Assembly: GCA_964593455.1 (NCBI GenBank) | Contig: CAZQHK010000012.1 | Span: forward strand, 1-64,000 | Reading direction: 5' to 3' | Origin: CAZQHK01 sp964593455 | GTDB taxonomy: Bacteria > Muiribacteriota > CAYSPT01 | Length of the DNA: 64,000 nucleotides | In this document: in pieces, positions 54,810 to 63,911 of the stretch | Layout of the letters: each line of letters begins with the position of its first letter | How positions within the stretch are numbered: position 1 is the stretch's first letter | Notes under the pieces: model-generated | Told to the model about the DNA's origin: nothing | Seen by the model: only the letters and a program-made list of their open reading frames with translations | Databases searched by the model: none | Position numbers and translations under genes: made by a program

Positions 54810-54947
54810 TGAGTACTTAAATAGTCTGGCTCTAGCTATAATAGTGCCATGCATATTGCAGCACCGAAATGTGAACATAGGAAAATTGGATACGTGTAAT
54901 TGAGTACGAGTATTAAGTACGAGAGTAAGGAAGGAGTTGGAGTAAGG

Positions 54948-57900
54948 ATGGGTTGGAAAAAAATTGAAAAGGGCGTGCTGGTAGCGTTACTGACGCTTGG
55001 AGTTTTGTGTGTGAGCCTGGCTTCCACCGAGGCGGCACCTCCCGTAAAGAGCTATAATGGCGCTCCGTTTATGAGCTATGAGGACCTCTCCAAGGGAGAA
55101 TACTGGCTTGACGGAACATGTCTGTTTGATAGTATGGTTCAAGAGTATATCGAACGTTACCCGTTTGAGCCGCTCAGTGACGAGGAGCTCAGGTTGAAGG
55201 GCAAACTCGGTCGTTCCGGCGAGGTTATGCCTGACCGTCTCGGCCAGGAAGAAACCTTCGGCGCGATTGCCATAACGCCACAGGGCAACCAGTTTGTGGA
55301 GGTCGTGGCCTCCTTGAGATATATCGCGAAAAATGCCTATCTTTACGTGGAGAACGGGCAGGAAATAGATGACGAGACGCTGGACAAAATCGCGAAACAG
55401 TTTGATGACGTGATCTATGACCGTGATACCGCTGCTTTTGGCTCCGAGAGGAAACCGGGTATCGACAGCGATCCGCGCATCACGCTCCTGATGACGGATA
55501 TTCAGGACGGTTGGGAGCCGGGTAAGGGCTATATCGGCGGTTATTATTTCCCGCTGAACGAGTACTCCAAACGGATTTTCCCGCAGAGCAATGAGCGGGA
55601 AATGCTCTACTTGGACACCTACCCGTCCGATCCCACCAGCCCCTTCTACCTGGGAGTGGTGGCCCACGAGTTTCAGCACATGATTCACGCCAACCACGAC
55701 GCCCGTGAGACCAAGTGGCTCAACGAGGGAATGAGCCAGCTGGCGTTCTATATTTGCGGTTACGGGCATCCGAGCCAGGTGCTGGCCTTTATCAGAAACT
55801 CCGATGAGCGGCTCGACCACTACGCCCAAAGCGTTATCGATTATGGGTCGGTCTACCTTTACTTCTACTATTTGTATACCAAGTACTGCCCGACACCTGA
55901 GATAAAGCAACAGTTTACCCGGGGACTGGTTGACAGCAAGCTCAAGAGTATTGACAGCGTGAACGAAGCTCTCCAGAAAATAGGAGTAGAAAAAAACTTC
56001 GATCAGATCTTTGACGATTGGGCAGTGGCTAACATCATCAACCGGCCGGACCTCGGCGGCGGTCTCTACGGGTATGATGAGACCCTGGGAATGAACCTGT
56101 ATCACACGGAAAACTTCGCCACCTTCCCGGTGAATAAAGAGAAGCAAACGGTAGAAATGTATGCAGCCGATTACATCCGCTGCTCGCCTGATATCGGCTG
56201 GGTGCCGGTCCGTCCCATCTCGCTTGACAAGGTAACCATCTACGCCGACAGTCAGGCCACCGTCAACTGGGGTATCGACGGCTGGCAGGTTCCACCCGAC
56301 AGCATCTATCCTGCAGGCACAGTAGTTTCATCCGAGGGAGTAGAGTCTCCCATGCAGGGTCCTGACGGCGCCGGACAATTTTCTTTGGAAATCCCGCCGG
56401 TCAAGAAATCCGGGCAAAAGGTTGATGTCATCAATTTCCGCCTGCACTTCGCCGACGGCACGTTTGGAGCGGAGAAAGCCATCGATATCATCGGTTACGA
56501 CCTCAAACAGCAACCGGCCAAGACCGGACGGTTGGTGTTCGATTTCCAGGGTGAGAAAAAGGGTATGTTTGGCGGCGAGAAAAAGTACCGGGTTCTGGTT
56601 ATCAAACGCAGCGGCGAAGACTACGAGATCGATGCCGTGGAGATTGACGCCAAGAATCACGGTACATATGCCGTTGACGGGTATGGAACGGTTTACGACG
56701 AAGTCATCTTCGCGCCCATCGCACTCACCAAGAAGATCCAAAAATACGACTACAGCATTACGCTCGAAGCCTCGAAAGGCAGCGCCAATAATTATCTCAC
56801 GCTGCTTAAAAAGATCCAGAAATCAATGGATTCGGCCAAAGAGCTCGGCACGGGTGACGCAGCCGTGGCAGCCATGGAGCGGGCGCTCGAACGTGCCCGT
56901 GAAGCAACCAGAGCCCTGGTTGACCAGGCGGCAACTGCAATTGACCGCCGTGACTACGAAGCGGTCAATAACCTGGTTGCGCAGGTTAAATCTTCCGGAC
57001 TGAGGCCTGATTTCACCCGGCCTGTTCTCCGCCAGATTTCTGAGAAACTGACTAATCACCTGCTCGGCACTCCTCCGGTTTCCTTGGAAGCCGGCCAGGC
57101 GATAGATGCCTTGAAAGAAGCACTGGGCAGCCTTGGCGATTCAAGTGATGCAAGCAGTCCGCGTATTCCCGGCAACCGTCAGATCGAGTCAGCCGCCCGT
57201 TCGGGGCTGATGCTTCAACAGGGAAAATCAGAGCAAGTTCGCAGCGATGATGAAGATGACGCGCATACCAACTGGGGGTACCTGACCTTCAAGCTCGGTG
57301 AGAACCTGCATGCCCTCACTCATCTCAAGATCGATCCCGGCATGTTCGAGGGCGAGCTTATGAACATGTACAAACTCCTGGAAGTATCCCTGGGCCTGCC
57401 GCATATCAATTTTCCCGACGGTCTTGGTATAGTTGATTATGATACCTCAGCGGCTGACGAGCTCATGGAATATTGGCAGTCCGGGAGTGGCAATGATCAA
57501 GACAAAATGGCTTTGTGGCGGCTCTATACGGCTACCTGGATGCTTGAGAATGTTTACAATATCAGCCTGACCATGGCCGAGGATTGTTCTCTATCGGTTT
57601 ACAAGATGGTGGAATTAGTGCTCAACGCGCAAAACATCACCAATCAGATACTGTCGGGGCTGCAAGACGTACCGATCATCGGCAGCGTGGCCAAGAAAGT
57701 CAAATACCGTATAACGGCAAAACTTGTCCAGGTTCTGCGGCGGACCGCCCAGTTTGCTTCGACCCGGATTAAAGCTCCTTACGGCCCGATGCTGCCCATG
57801 GCGACACAGGCTATCACGGGAATCTACCTGTGGTGGAACAAAATTGATCTGGAGCACCAGGGCAGCGGCAACAAGGAAATGCTGGTTAAGATACTGGGTA

Positions 57901-59144
57901 AATATACACTGGCCTCGTTACCTAAAATAGGGTTTGTGGCGGTATCCCAGAAGTATGTCGATGACGCCATCGCCCGAACAAAGGCGATGGATTTCACCGG
58001 GACCCAGGAAGAAGCCTGGGCGGCGGGTATAGACGACGGTGTTCTGGAACTCAAGACAGCGGCCCTGGAGAAGATATTCAGAGAGGTCGGCAACAAACAT
58101 GCAGTGGTCCTCAGGGATCATGAAGTTTCCGGTTTAACCGCTGCTATCTCCCAGCTCTCTCAATATGTCAGCCTCATCGATCCGACGGGTATTGCCCGGG
58201 TGGTAGCCATCGTGTCCGGAGTTGCCAGCGGTGGATTTCTGGTTCACGGCACCTATGTGAGCGGCCAGGAATATTATGCGCTGCCGGCACGCATGGGAGA
58301 GGGGCTGGATGTTATCTTTAATCCCGGTACCGCCCAGGAAGAGTCCGAAGAAAAGGTACTTGATTACTATGCTCCCCGGTCGAAACGGGGCGCGGAAATT
58401 GTCAGTCTGCACAAGGCGATCTCCCGGTATGAGTATCAGGTAGACGCATTACAGAAGGCTATCGAGCAGAATCAGCCGACTCTGGCCCGCACGCTGCTGG
58501 GAGATGTCATGGAGAGTAGCGAGCGGATGGATCAGCATTTGCTAAAAATGGAAGCCCGCCTGACTGCTGCCGGTGGACAGTTGGCAAAAACCGGCAATGA
58601 AGAACTTTATCTAAGGAGCTCCGGGGTTCTGGCCCAGGCCGGTATGGACGAGTGCGCTCTTTATGGAGATACGGTAGCCTATCTCAATTCATCGAAGAAC
58701 CAGAATCTACAAAGACAGGCGATCGAGACTGCTAAAAAAGTGACGGACTCAGCCCGCCAGGTGAGTGAAACGCTTTTCGAAGCTGGTCTTGTACTCGGCA
58801 GAATTGATGCGCCAGCGGTGGTCTATCCTGAAGTGGTCCGTTATCCGAATGAGATCAAAACCGGTAAAAACAAGCGGGTTCGAGTGCTGGTGACCAACGC
58901 GGGTGATGGCCCGGCTCACGACGTGGTGATCAAAATGTATACCGGTGGAGCGCTGGCCCTGTCCGGGGAAAACGAAGTATCTCTCGGAACGCTTCAAGCC
59001 GGTGAAGTAAGAGAATTGAACTGGAAGATAACCGGGCAGCTTAGAGAACAATTGGCTGACGACGGCACTATCATTTCGATCATGGTGGAAAGTTCGAATG
59101 CGCTTTCCGGATTCGACATGAAGCACCTTACAGTGCTTCGGTAA
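54948..59144 (+). CDS. Large secreted HExxH metalloprotease-like protein (M30-like) with C-terminal CARDB-type domain
   Basis: A 1398-residue protein. The signal peptide is KKIEKGVLVALLTLGVLCVSLASTEA. The protease-like domain has VVAHEFQHMIHANHD (HExxH near residue 241) and KWLNEGMSQLA about 20 residues later, giving a Glu third ligand as in hyicolysin-type (M30) and other gluzincins. A long, mostly helical middle of unknown function follows (about 600-1290). The last 90 residues are an Ig/CARDB-like domain (VRVLVTNAGDGPAHDVVIKMYTGG). GGAG at 54939-54942 lies five bases before ATG 54948; TTG 54900 is also in frame but would add 16 residues before the signal peptide. The consensus promoter suggests it is abundant. 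Confidence 0.8.
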   Translation: MGWKKIEKGVLVALLTLGVLCVSLASTEAAPPVKSYNGAPFMSYEDLSKGEYWLDGTCLFDSMVQEYIERYPFEPLSDEELRLKGKLGRSGEVMPDRLGQEETFGAIAITPQGNQFVEVVASLRYIAKNAYLYVENGQEIDDETLDKIAKQFDDVIYDRDTAAFGSERKPGIDSDPRITLLMTDIQDGWEPGKGYIGGYYFPLNEYSKRIFPQSNEREMLYLDTYPSDPTSPFYLGVVAHEFQHMIHANHDARETKWLNEGMSQLAFYICGYGHPSQVLAFIRNSDERLDHYAQSVIDYGSVYLYFYYLYTKYCPTPEIKQQFTRGLVDSKLKSIDSVNEALQKIGVEKNFDQIFDDWAVANIINRPDLGGGLYGYDETLGMNLYHTENFATFPVNKEKQTVEMYAADYIRCSPDIGWVPVRPISLDKVTIYADSQATVNWGIDGWQVPPDSIYPAGTVVSSEGVESPMQGPDGAGQFSLEIPPVKKSGQKVDVINFRLHFADGTFGAEKAIDIIGYDLKQQPAKTGRLVFDFQGEKKGMFGGEKKYRVLVIKRSGEDYEIDAVEIDAKNHGTYAVDGYGTVYDEVIFAPIALTKKIQKYDYSITLEASKGSANNYLTLLKKIQKSMDSAKELGTGDAAVAAMERALERAREATRALVDQAATAIDRRDYEAVNNLVAQVKSSGLRPDFTRPVLRQISEKLTNHLLGTPPVSLEAGQAIDALKEALGSLGDSSDASSPRIPGNRQIESAARSGLMLQQGKSEQVRSDDEDDAHTNWGYLTFKLGENLHALTHLKIDPGMFEGELMNMYKLLEVSLGLPHINFPDGLGIVDYDTSAADELMEYWQSGSGNDQDKMALWRLYTATWMLENVYNISLTMAEDCSLSVYKMVELVLNAQNITNQILSGLQDVPIIGSVAKKVKYRITAKLVQVLRRTAQFASTRIKAPYGPMLPMATQAITGIYLWWNKIDLEHQGSGNKEMLVKILGKYTLASLPKIGFVAVSQKYVDDAIARTKAMDFTGTQEEAWAAGIDDGVLELKTAALEKIFREVGNKHAVVLRDHEVSGLTAAISQLSQYVSLIDPTGIARVVAIVSGVASGGFLVHGTYVSGQEYYALPARMGEGLDVIFNPGTAQEESEEKVLDYYAPRSKRGAEIVSLHKAISRYEYQVDALQKAIEQNQPTLARTLLGDVMESSERMDQHLLKMEARLTAAGGQLAKTGNEELYLRSSGVLAQAGMDECALYGDTVAYLNSSKNQNLQRQAIETAKKVTDSARQVSETLFEAGLVLGRIDAPAVVYPEVVRYPNEIKTGKNKRVRVLVTNAGDGPAHDVVIKMYTGGALALSGENEVSLGTLQAGEVRELNWKITGQLREQLADDGTIISIMVESSNALSGFDMKHLTVLR

Positions 59145-59167
59145 TTTTCGTCAATATCGCAAAACAG

Positions 59168-59201
59168 AGAGCGGGGTAGATTCATGTACCCCGCTCTTTT
59201 T
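59168..59201 (+). terminator. Rho-independent terminator after the metalloprotease-like gene
   Basis: AGAGCGGGGTA (59168-59178) pairs perfectly with TACCCCGCTCT (59187-59197), with an eight-base loop, followed by a run of T. Confidence 0.93.
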
Positions 59202-59254
59202 CTGTGTATTTGATATGGATTTATTACGTACTTTGCTCAACTTGCTGTGAGTGT

Positions 59255-59290
59255 CATGTAAATGTTAAACAACATGTAAATGTTGAACAA
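59255..59290 (+). repeat. Tandem 18-bp direct repeat
   Basis: CATGTAAATGTTAAACAA (59255-59272) and CATGTAAATGTTGAACAA (59273-59290) differ at one base and abut; a partial third copy, AATGTAA, follows. The repeat ends about 28 bases before the -10 box of the next gene, where an activator would sit. Confidence 0.85.
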
Positions 59291-59317
59291 AATGTAATCG
59301 ATTTAGATTAATTATCG

Positions 59318-59323
59318 TATAAT
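59318..59323 (+). promoter_or_regulatory. -10 box of the MshEN-Sm gene
   Basis: TATAAT at 59318-59323 within GTATAATATAAG. No good -35 lies 16-18 bases upstream, which together with the tandem repeat suggests activator-dependent transcription. A very similar string, TATAATATAAG, occurs at 11860-11870. Confidence 0.5.
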
Positions 59324-59369
59324 ATAAGTAGCGTAGTCTAAACCATTATTATATGTGGGGTGAACATAC

Positions 59370-60200
59370 ATGGAATCAGAGTTCGTTAAGAAGAAGAGAA
59401 TCGGTGATATTTTCCTGGAGATGGGTATTATCACCGACCTTCAGCTGAGAACTGGGCTTGAACGGCAGGCTGTTGTCCAGAAAAGAATAGGGGAGATTCT
59501 GGTTGAGAATGGTCTTATAACTGAAGACGATGTGGCTTATGCCCTGGCTAAACAGTTTGGGGTTCAATTTTTTGATATTAGCTCGCTGTCTCTCGACCCG
59601 GTCCTGATGAATGAGTTTGCTAAGGACCTAATTGTCCAGGAGGAGTTTCTTCCAATCAGGAAGGTTGATGAAAGACTGTACATCGTCATCCATGATCCCA
59701 CGGATCTGACTGTTCTGGACCAGATAAAAACGGCCACCCAGCTCAATGTCAGATATGCTGTCGGTGCCAAGAAGAAGATCAATACTATGATCTCGCAGTA
59801 CTACAGCACGGAAAACTCCATGTTAGATGAACCTACAGCGCAGCCTGAAGCACCGCCGCCGGTAACTCCTTCATCGCCGCCACCACCACCGGAACCGGTA
59901 ATTTCTGCCGAACCGCCTCCTGAACCGGTTGATCTTCCATTTCCCTTTGAACCGGAGCCGGTGGTAGAGCCTCAGACTCAACCGGATTTGACAAGGATCG
60001 ATACTATCATTATCAATTTTATTGAAACGGCCCGTGCCGCTGATGTGGAAATCACGTTTCATCTAAAAGGAGGTAACTCAATCAAAGGAATTGTGACAGA
60101 CTATGATGCCCGGGTTATTCTCCTGAGTATTCGACAGAAACGGGAGATAGTTTTCTGGGATGCTGTTGCCGGGGCCACGTATCTGCTTCCCGGAGACTAG
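59370..60200 (+). CDS. MshEN (cyclic-di-GMP-binding) domain fused to Hfq/Sm-like domain
   Basis: A 276-residue soluble protein in three parts. Residues 10-50 match the MshEN motif almost exactly: R10-I-G...G19-I-I...L...L...Q33 at the canonical 24-residue spacing, then R39-I-G...G48-L-I. In MshE and related GspE_N proteins this binds cyclic-di-GMP. The GspE_N domain continues to about residue 145. A proline-rich linker covers about 159-206. Residues 211-276 have the Hfq/Sm pattern: FIETARAADVEITFHLKGG, IKGIVTDYDARVILL (Sm1, with the conserved Gly and Asp) and EIVFWDAVAGATYLL (Sm2, where Hfq has YKHAI). The start is ATG 59370, behind GGGGTG. There is no ATPase domain, so it is not a PilB/GspE enzyme. 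It stands alone between a terminator and the lipoprotein genes. Confidence 0.85.
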   Translation: MESEFVKKKRIGDIFLEMGIITDLQLRTGLERQAVVQKRIGEILVENGLITEDDVAYALAKQFGVQFFDISSLSLDPVLMNEFAKDLIVQEEFLPIRKVDERLYIVIHDPTDLTVLDQIKTATQLNVRYAVGAKKKINTMISQYYSTENSMLDEPTAQPEAPPPVTPSSPPPPPEPVISAEPPPEPVDLPFPFEPEPVVEPQTQPDLTRIDTIIINFIETARAADVEITFHLKGGNSIKGIVTDYDARVILLSIRQKREIVFWDAVAGATYLLPGD

Positions 60201-60296
60201 ACGGCAGCATTGTTTTTTCATGTTAAAGCCTGCACTACAGTTTTCCCCTCGTTTTGCGAAATGAATCATTGACTCAGGAATCGGTCTGTATCATTC

Positions 60297-60325
60297 TTGA
60301 AAATTACCAGGGGTTGTGATAAGAT
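60297..60325 (+). promoter_or_regulatory. Promoter for the substrate-binding protein genes
   Basis: TTGAAA (60297-60302), a 17-base spacer and TAAGAT (60320-60325), a good sigma-70 match, about 55 bases before ATG 60380. Confidence 0.65.
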
Positions 60326-60379
60326 GGCTGAAATCCTGACAGCACTATGATTATGCAACCTTTTCAGGGAGATAAGAAC

Positions 60380-62071
60380 ATGCGAAGTAGTTTTGAGCTG
60401 AATCAGATTACTGTAGTGAAAGTCACCTTGGGTATCATACTGATTTTAAGTATAGCATGGTGCAGTGGATGCCGCGATGATGAGCAAACGCATTCCGGTG
60501 AAGGAAACGGTTCCGAGCAGGGGCAGATCGTTGAACCGGCATACGGCGACACACTGGTGCAAGGCTCTATCGGTGACGCTCAGTTCCTTAATCCGATTAT
60601 TGTTGCCGACACCGCTTCCTTTGATGTAATCGGGTTGATATTCAATGGTTTGGTTAAATACGACAAAGACCTTATTCCCGTGGGCGATCTGGCTGAGAGT
60701 TGGGATATTTCTGAAGACGGCCTGGTCTATACGTTTCACTTGAGAAAAGGCGTCAAATGGCATGATGGGGAAGAGTTTACTGCCGAGGATGTCGTATTTA
60801 CCTTCCAGAAAGTCATGGATCCCGCGGTCAAATCTTTTTACAAGAGTGAATATGAACTAGTCGACCGCGTGGAGAAAGTTGATGACTACACGTTAAGAGT
60901 CTACTACAAAAAAGTGTTTGCCCCCAGCCTGGAATCATGGGGCCTCTCGATAGTGCCAAAGCATGTATTGAAAGATGTGGATATAAACACTTCCAAGTTT
61001 AATCGTTCTCCCATTGGCACCGGCCCGTTTCGTTTTAAAGAGTGGATTTCCGATGAACGCATTGTATTGGAAGCATTCGATCAATATTTTGAAGGTCGGC
61101 CCTATCTGGACCGCTATGTATTCAGGGTAATTCCGGACAAGTCTATCATGTTCCTCGAGCTAAAAAAAGGCGGCGTGGACCTGATGGATCTCAAACCTGA
61201 TCAATTCCAGAAGAGAGGCTCCACTGCCGATTTTCAATCCAAGTTCAATACGTTTCGTTATCCTTCGACCGGATATACTTTTCTCGGCTACAATTTAAAA
61301 CATCCCATCCTGAAAGATGTTCGTGTGCGGGAAGCCATTACCTATGCGATCGACCGGGATGAGATTATTGATGGAGTTATACGGGGACTGGGTCAGAAGC
61401 TTTCCGGACCGTTGCATCCCACTTCCTGGGGCTATAACGAGGCGGTGGAGATACGGACGTTCGATCCGGTGAAATCCGCGGAGATACTCAAGAAAGCCGG
61501 TTGGCTGGATGAGGATGGCGACGGTTGGCTTGATTGTGATATAGATGATGACGGTCAAAGAGAGCGCCTGGAGTTCACGTTAATTACCAACCATGGAAAT
61601 AAAAACCGCGAGTTGACCGCCAAAATAGTGCAAACCAATCTTAAAAAACTGGGAATCAAAGTCAATCTTCAACTGGTTGAGTGGACATCGTTCCTGACCA
61701 ACTACGTTGATGTTAAAAACTTTGATGCTATCATTCTCGGGTGGACTCTGCCGGTAGATCCGGACTGTTACAATATGTGGCACACCAACTGCATCGATTC
61801 GGGTAATAACATCGTTTCGTATTCAAATTCCCGGGTTGATGAGCTCCTTGAAAAGGGACGTTTAACCATTGATAAAGAGAGCCGGAAGAAGTATTATCAC
61901 GAAATTCATGAGATTATAGCACACGAGCTTCCGTACACCTTCCTCTTTACCCGGGACAACCTGGTAGCAGTAAACAACAGGTTACGTGGAATCGAAGTTT
62001 CAAAAGAAGGTATCAAACATAACATTATTCGCTGGTATGTTCCTGCGAAAGACCAGAAATACACTCGGTAG
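60380..62071 (+). CDS. Oligopeptide-binding lipoprotein (SBP family 5)
   Basis: A 563-residue solute-binding protein of ABC transporters (SBP_bac_5). The signal sequence ends in AWCSGC, a lipobox-like site, so it is probably a lipoprotein. Family signatures include GDTLVQGSIGDAQFLNPI, LAESWDISEDGLVYTFHLRKGVKWHDG and PIGTGPFRF. An Asp-rich DEDGDGWLDCDIDDDG loop resembles a calcium-binding segment common in this family. ATG 60380 (behind AGGGAGATAAG) is preferred over ATG 60347. No permease or ATPase is in the window. Confidence 0.92.
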   Translation: MRSSFELNQITVVKVTLGIILILSIAWCSGCRDDEQTHSGEGNGSEQGQIVEPAYGDTLVQGSIGDAQFLNPIIVADTASFDVIGLIFNGLVKYDKDLIPVGDLAESWDISEDGLVYTFHLRKGVKWHDGEEFTAEDVVFTFQKVMDPAVKSFYKSEYELVDRVEKVDDYTLRVYYKKVFAPSLESWGLSIVPKHVLKDVDINTSKFNRSPIGTGPFRFKEWISDERIVLEAFDQYFEGRPYLDRYVFRVIPDKSIMFLELKKGGVDLMDLKPDQFQKRGSTADFQSKFNTFRYPSTGYTFLGYNLKHPILKDVRVREAITYAIDRDEIIDGVIRGLGQKLSGPLHPTSWGYNEAVEIRTFDPVKSAEILKKAGWLDEDGDGWLDCDIDDDGQRERLEFTLITNHGNKNRELTAKIVQTNLKKLGIKVNLQLVEWTSFLTNYVDVKNFDAIILGWTLPVDPDCYNMWHTNCIDSGNNIVSYSNSRVDELLEKGRLTIDKESRKKYYHEIHEIIAHELPYTFLFTRDNLVAVNNRLRGIEVSKEGIKHNIIRWYVPAKDQKYTR

Positions 62072-62156
62072 AGTGCAACCTCGCACTGTTCGGTATACGA
62101 GCAGCCGGAGAATCGAAGGGAGAGTAATACAATTGGAAACCGGAAAGGGTACCTTC

Positions 62157-63911
62157 GTGAAAACGGCGGTTTTGCTCATTTTTATTATATCGGTATCAGC
62201 TATACTGATAGGTGGGTGTCAATGCAAGCGAAAGAAGCCTACCGACATCGCGACGGGGACTGATGAGTTTATACCTGATTATTCCGAGGAAGGCCTGTCT
62301 CAGTATCCGGGAGATTGGCTGATACTGGGATGCACAAGTACCCTGGATAAAATTAATCCGTTCACTGCTTCAAAAGACATTGAAATTGATATTACGTCCC
62401 TTTTATTCAACGGTCTTCTCACCTTTGATGACGAGTTTAACCTGGTAGGTGACCTGGCTGAATCATTTAAGATTGAAACGATAGATGGTAAAATTGTTGT
62501 ATCAATCCTGCTAAAAGAGGGAGTGCAGTGGCATCCCTATCATGATACAGCGGCGGGGATAGATCTTCCGTCTCTTCCCTTAGAGCCTGAAGATATACAA
62601 TATACCTTCGATCTGATCAAGTCTGGTGTTTTCGGAGCGTTTTTAAAATCATTTTTTTCGGTCTTCGAAACAGTGAAAAAAGTGGATGGCAGAAATATAA
62701 CAATAACCTTGAACGGTACGTCGGCGTCACGTTTGTTCCTGCTTACTGCCGCTGTTCTTCCTAAAAAAATATTGGAACAGTATGAGGATCCGGTTTCTGC
62801 TCCTTTTTGGGAGAAACCTTGTGGTACCGGTCCATTTCGTTTTTCACGCTGGGAAGAAGACGATGACCGGGGTGAACAAACCTTATTTCTTGAAGCGTTC
62901 GAATCATATTTTGGCGGGAAACCATATTTATCAGGGGTGAAAGTGCTTCGTGTGGCTACCAGCAAAACGCTATTCAACCTGATCCAGTCGGAACGAATCG
63001 ATTTTGCCCGTTTGCCTATTCAGATGTATCTGCAGGGTATGTCTAGCGTGCAGTTAAACAGGCGATATGATCTGACAACTGTTCCCGGGTTGTCGTATAC
63101 GTTTGTTGGATTCAACCTCGATCGGGAAGCAACCCCCTTATTTCAAAACCCAAAAATCCGGCAGGCACTCGCCCTGGCAGTCAACAAACAAGTTTTGATT
63201 GATGATATCCTATATGGTTTTGCTGAACCGGTGAACGGCCCGCTCTCCCCAACGTTTCCAAGCTATGATCCGGATATTACCGGGATTGAATATGACATAG
63301 AGAAAGCAAAGGCTTTGCTGGAGGATTGCGGGTGGCAGGACAACAATAACGATGGTTTTCTGGATAGAGACTCAGATGGTGATGGAGTGCTCGAACGGTT
63401 TGAAGTACTCTTATACACCAATAAGGATTATCCTGTTCGTGAGGAAGTGGCTGAGCATATAACAAGCTCGTGGAAATTACTTGGTATAGACGCTGCCGTT
63501 CACCGAGAAAGTTGGGAAGTTCTGGAGCAGGAAACATTACCTCGCGGATCTTTCGGCGCAGTACTCATCGAGTGGAATCATGGTCCGTGGCCCGTAATGG
63601 ATACTCTCTGGCGGTCACCGACTTCTCAAACGGAAATGGGGACATTCTTTTCCTATTCCAATAGCCAGGTTGATGGTCTCCTGACTAATCTTGCCGCTGA
63701 AACGAACCAGGCGAATCGACGGGAAATTATAAAACAGCTTTACCAGATGATACAAAATGATATACCGGGGATATTCCTGTACTCCCGCACTCAACCGGTA
63801 ATCATTCACCGGCGGTTCAAAGGAAGGGTACGTAAACTTTCCCCGCTGGCACCAATCGGGAATACACAGGCCTGGTTTGTTCCTGAAAAATGGCAACTTT
63901 CAAGGGATTAG
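62157..63911 (+). CDS. Second oligopeptide-binding lipoprotein (SBP family 5)
   Basis: A 584-residue paralogue of the preceding gene. The signal VKTAVLLIFIISVSAILIGGC ends in a good lipobox. It shares LNPFTAS-type opening, PCGTGPFRFSRWEE, and an Asp-rich NNNDGFLDRDSDGDG loop. GTG 62157 follows AAGGG by seven bases; TTG 62133 is an alternative eight codons earlier. The frame is open back to 61986 inside the first gene, but those codons precede the signal peptide. The two genes are 86 bases apart and probably co-transcribed. Confidence 0.9.
   Translation: MKTAVLLIFIISVSAILIGGCQCKRKKPTDIATGTDEFIPDYSEEGLSQYPGDWLILGCTSTLDKINPFTASKDIEIDITSLLFNGLLTFDDEFNLVGDLAESFKIETIDGKIVVSILLKEGVQWHPYHDTAAGIDLPSLPLEPEDIQYTFDLIKSGVFGAFLKSFFSVFETVKKVDGRNITITLNGTSASRLFLLTAAVLPKKILEQYEDPVSAPFWEKPCGTGPFRFSRWEEDDDRGEQTLFLEAFESYFGGKPYLSGVKVLRVATSKTLFNLIQSERIDFARLPIQMYLQGMSSVQLNRRYDLTTVPGLSYTFVGFNLDREATPLFQNPKIRQALALAVNKQVLIDDILYGFAEPVNGPLSPTFPSYDPDITGIEYDIEKAKALLEDCGWQDNNNDGFLDRDSDGDGVLERFEVLLYTNKDYPVREEVAEHITSSWKLLGIDAAVHRESWEVLEQETLPRGSFGAVLIEWNHGPWPVMDTLWRSPTSQTEMGTFFSYSNSQVDGLLTNLAAETNQANRREIIKQLYQMIQNDIPGIFLYSRTQPVIIHRRFKGRVRKLSPLAPIGNTQAWFVPEKWQLSRD

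Noticed and set aside
54987..56147. 386-codon minus-strand frame opposite the metalloprotease-like gene
   Set aside because: It covers the signal peptide and HExxH region of a well-supported gene and has no recognisable domain.
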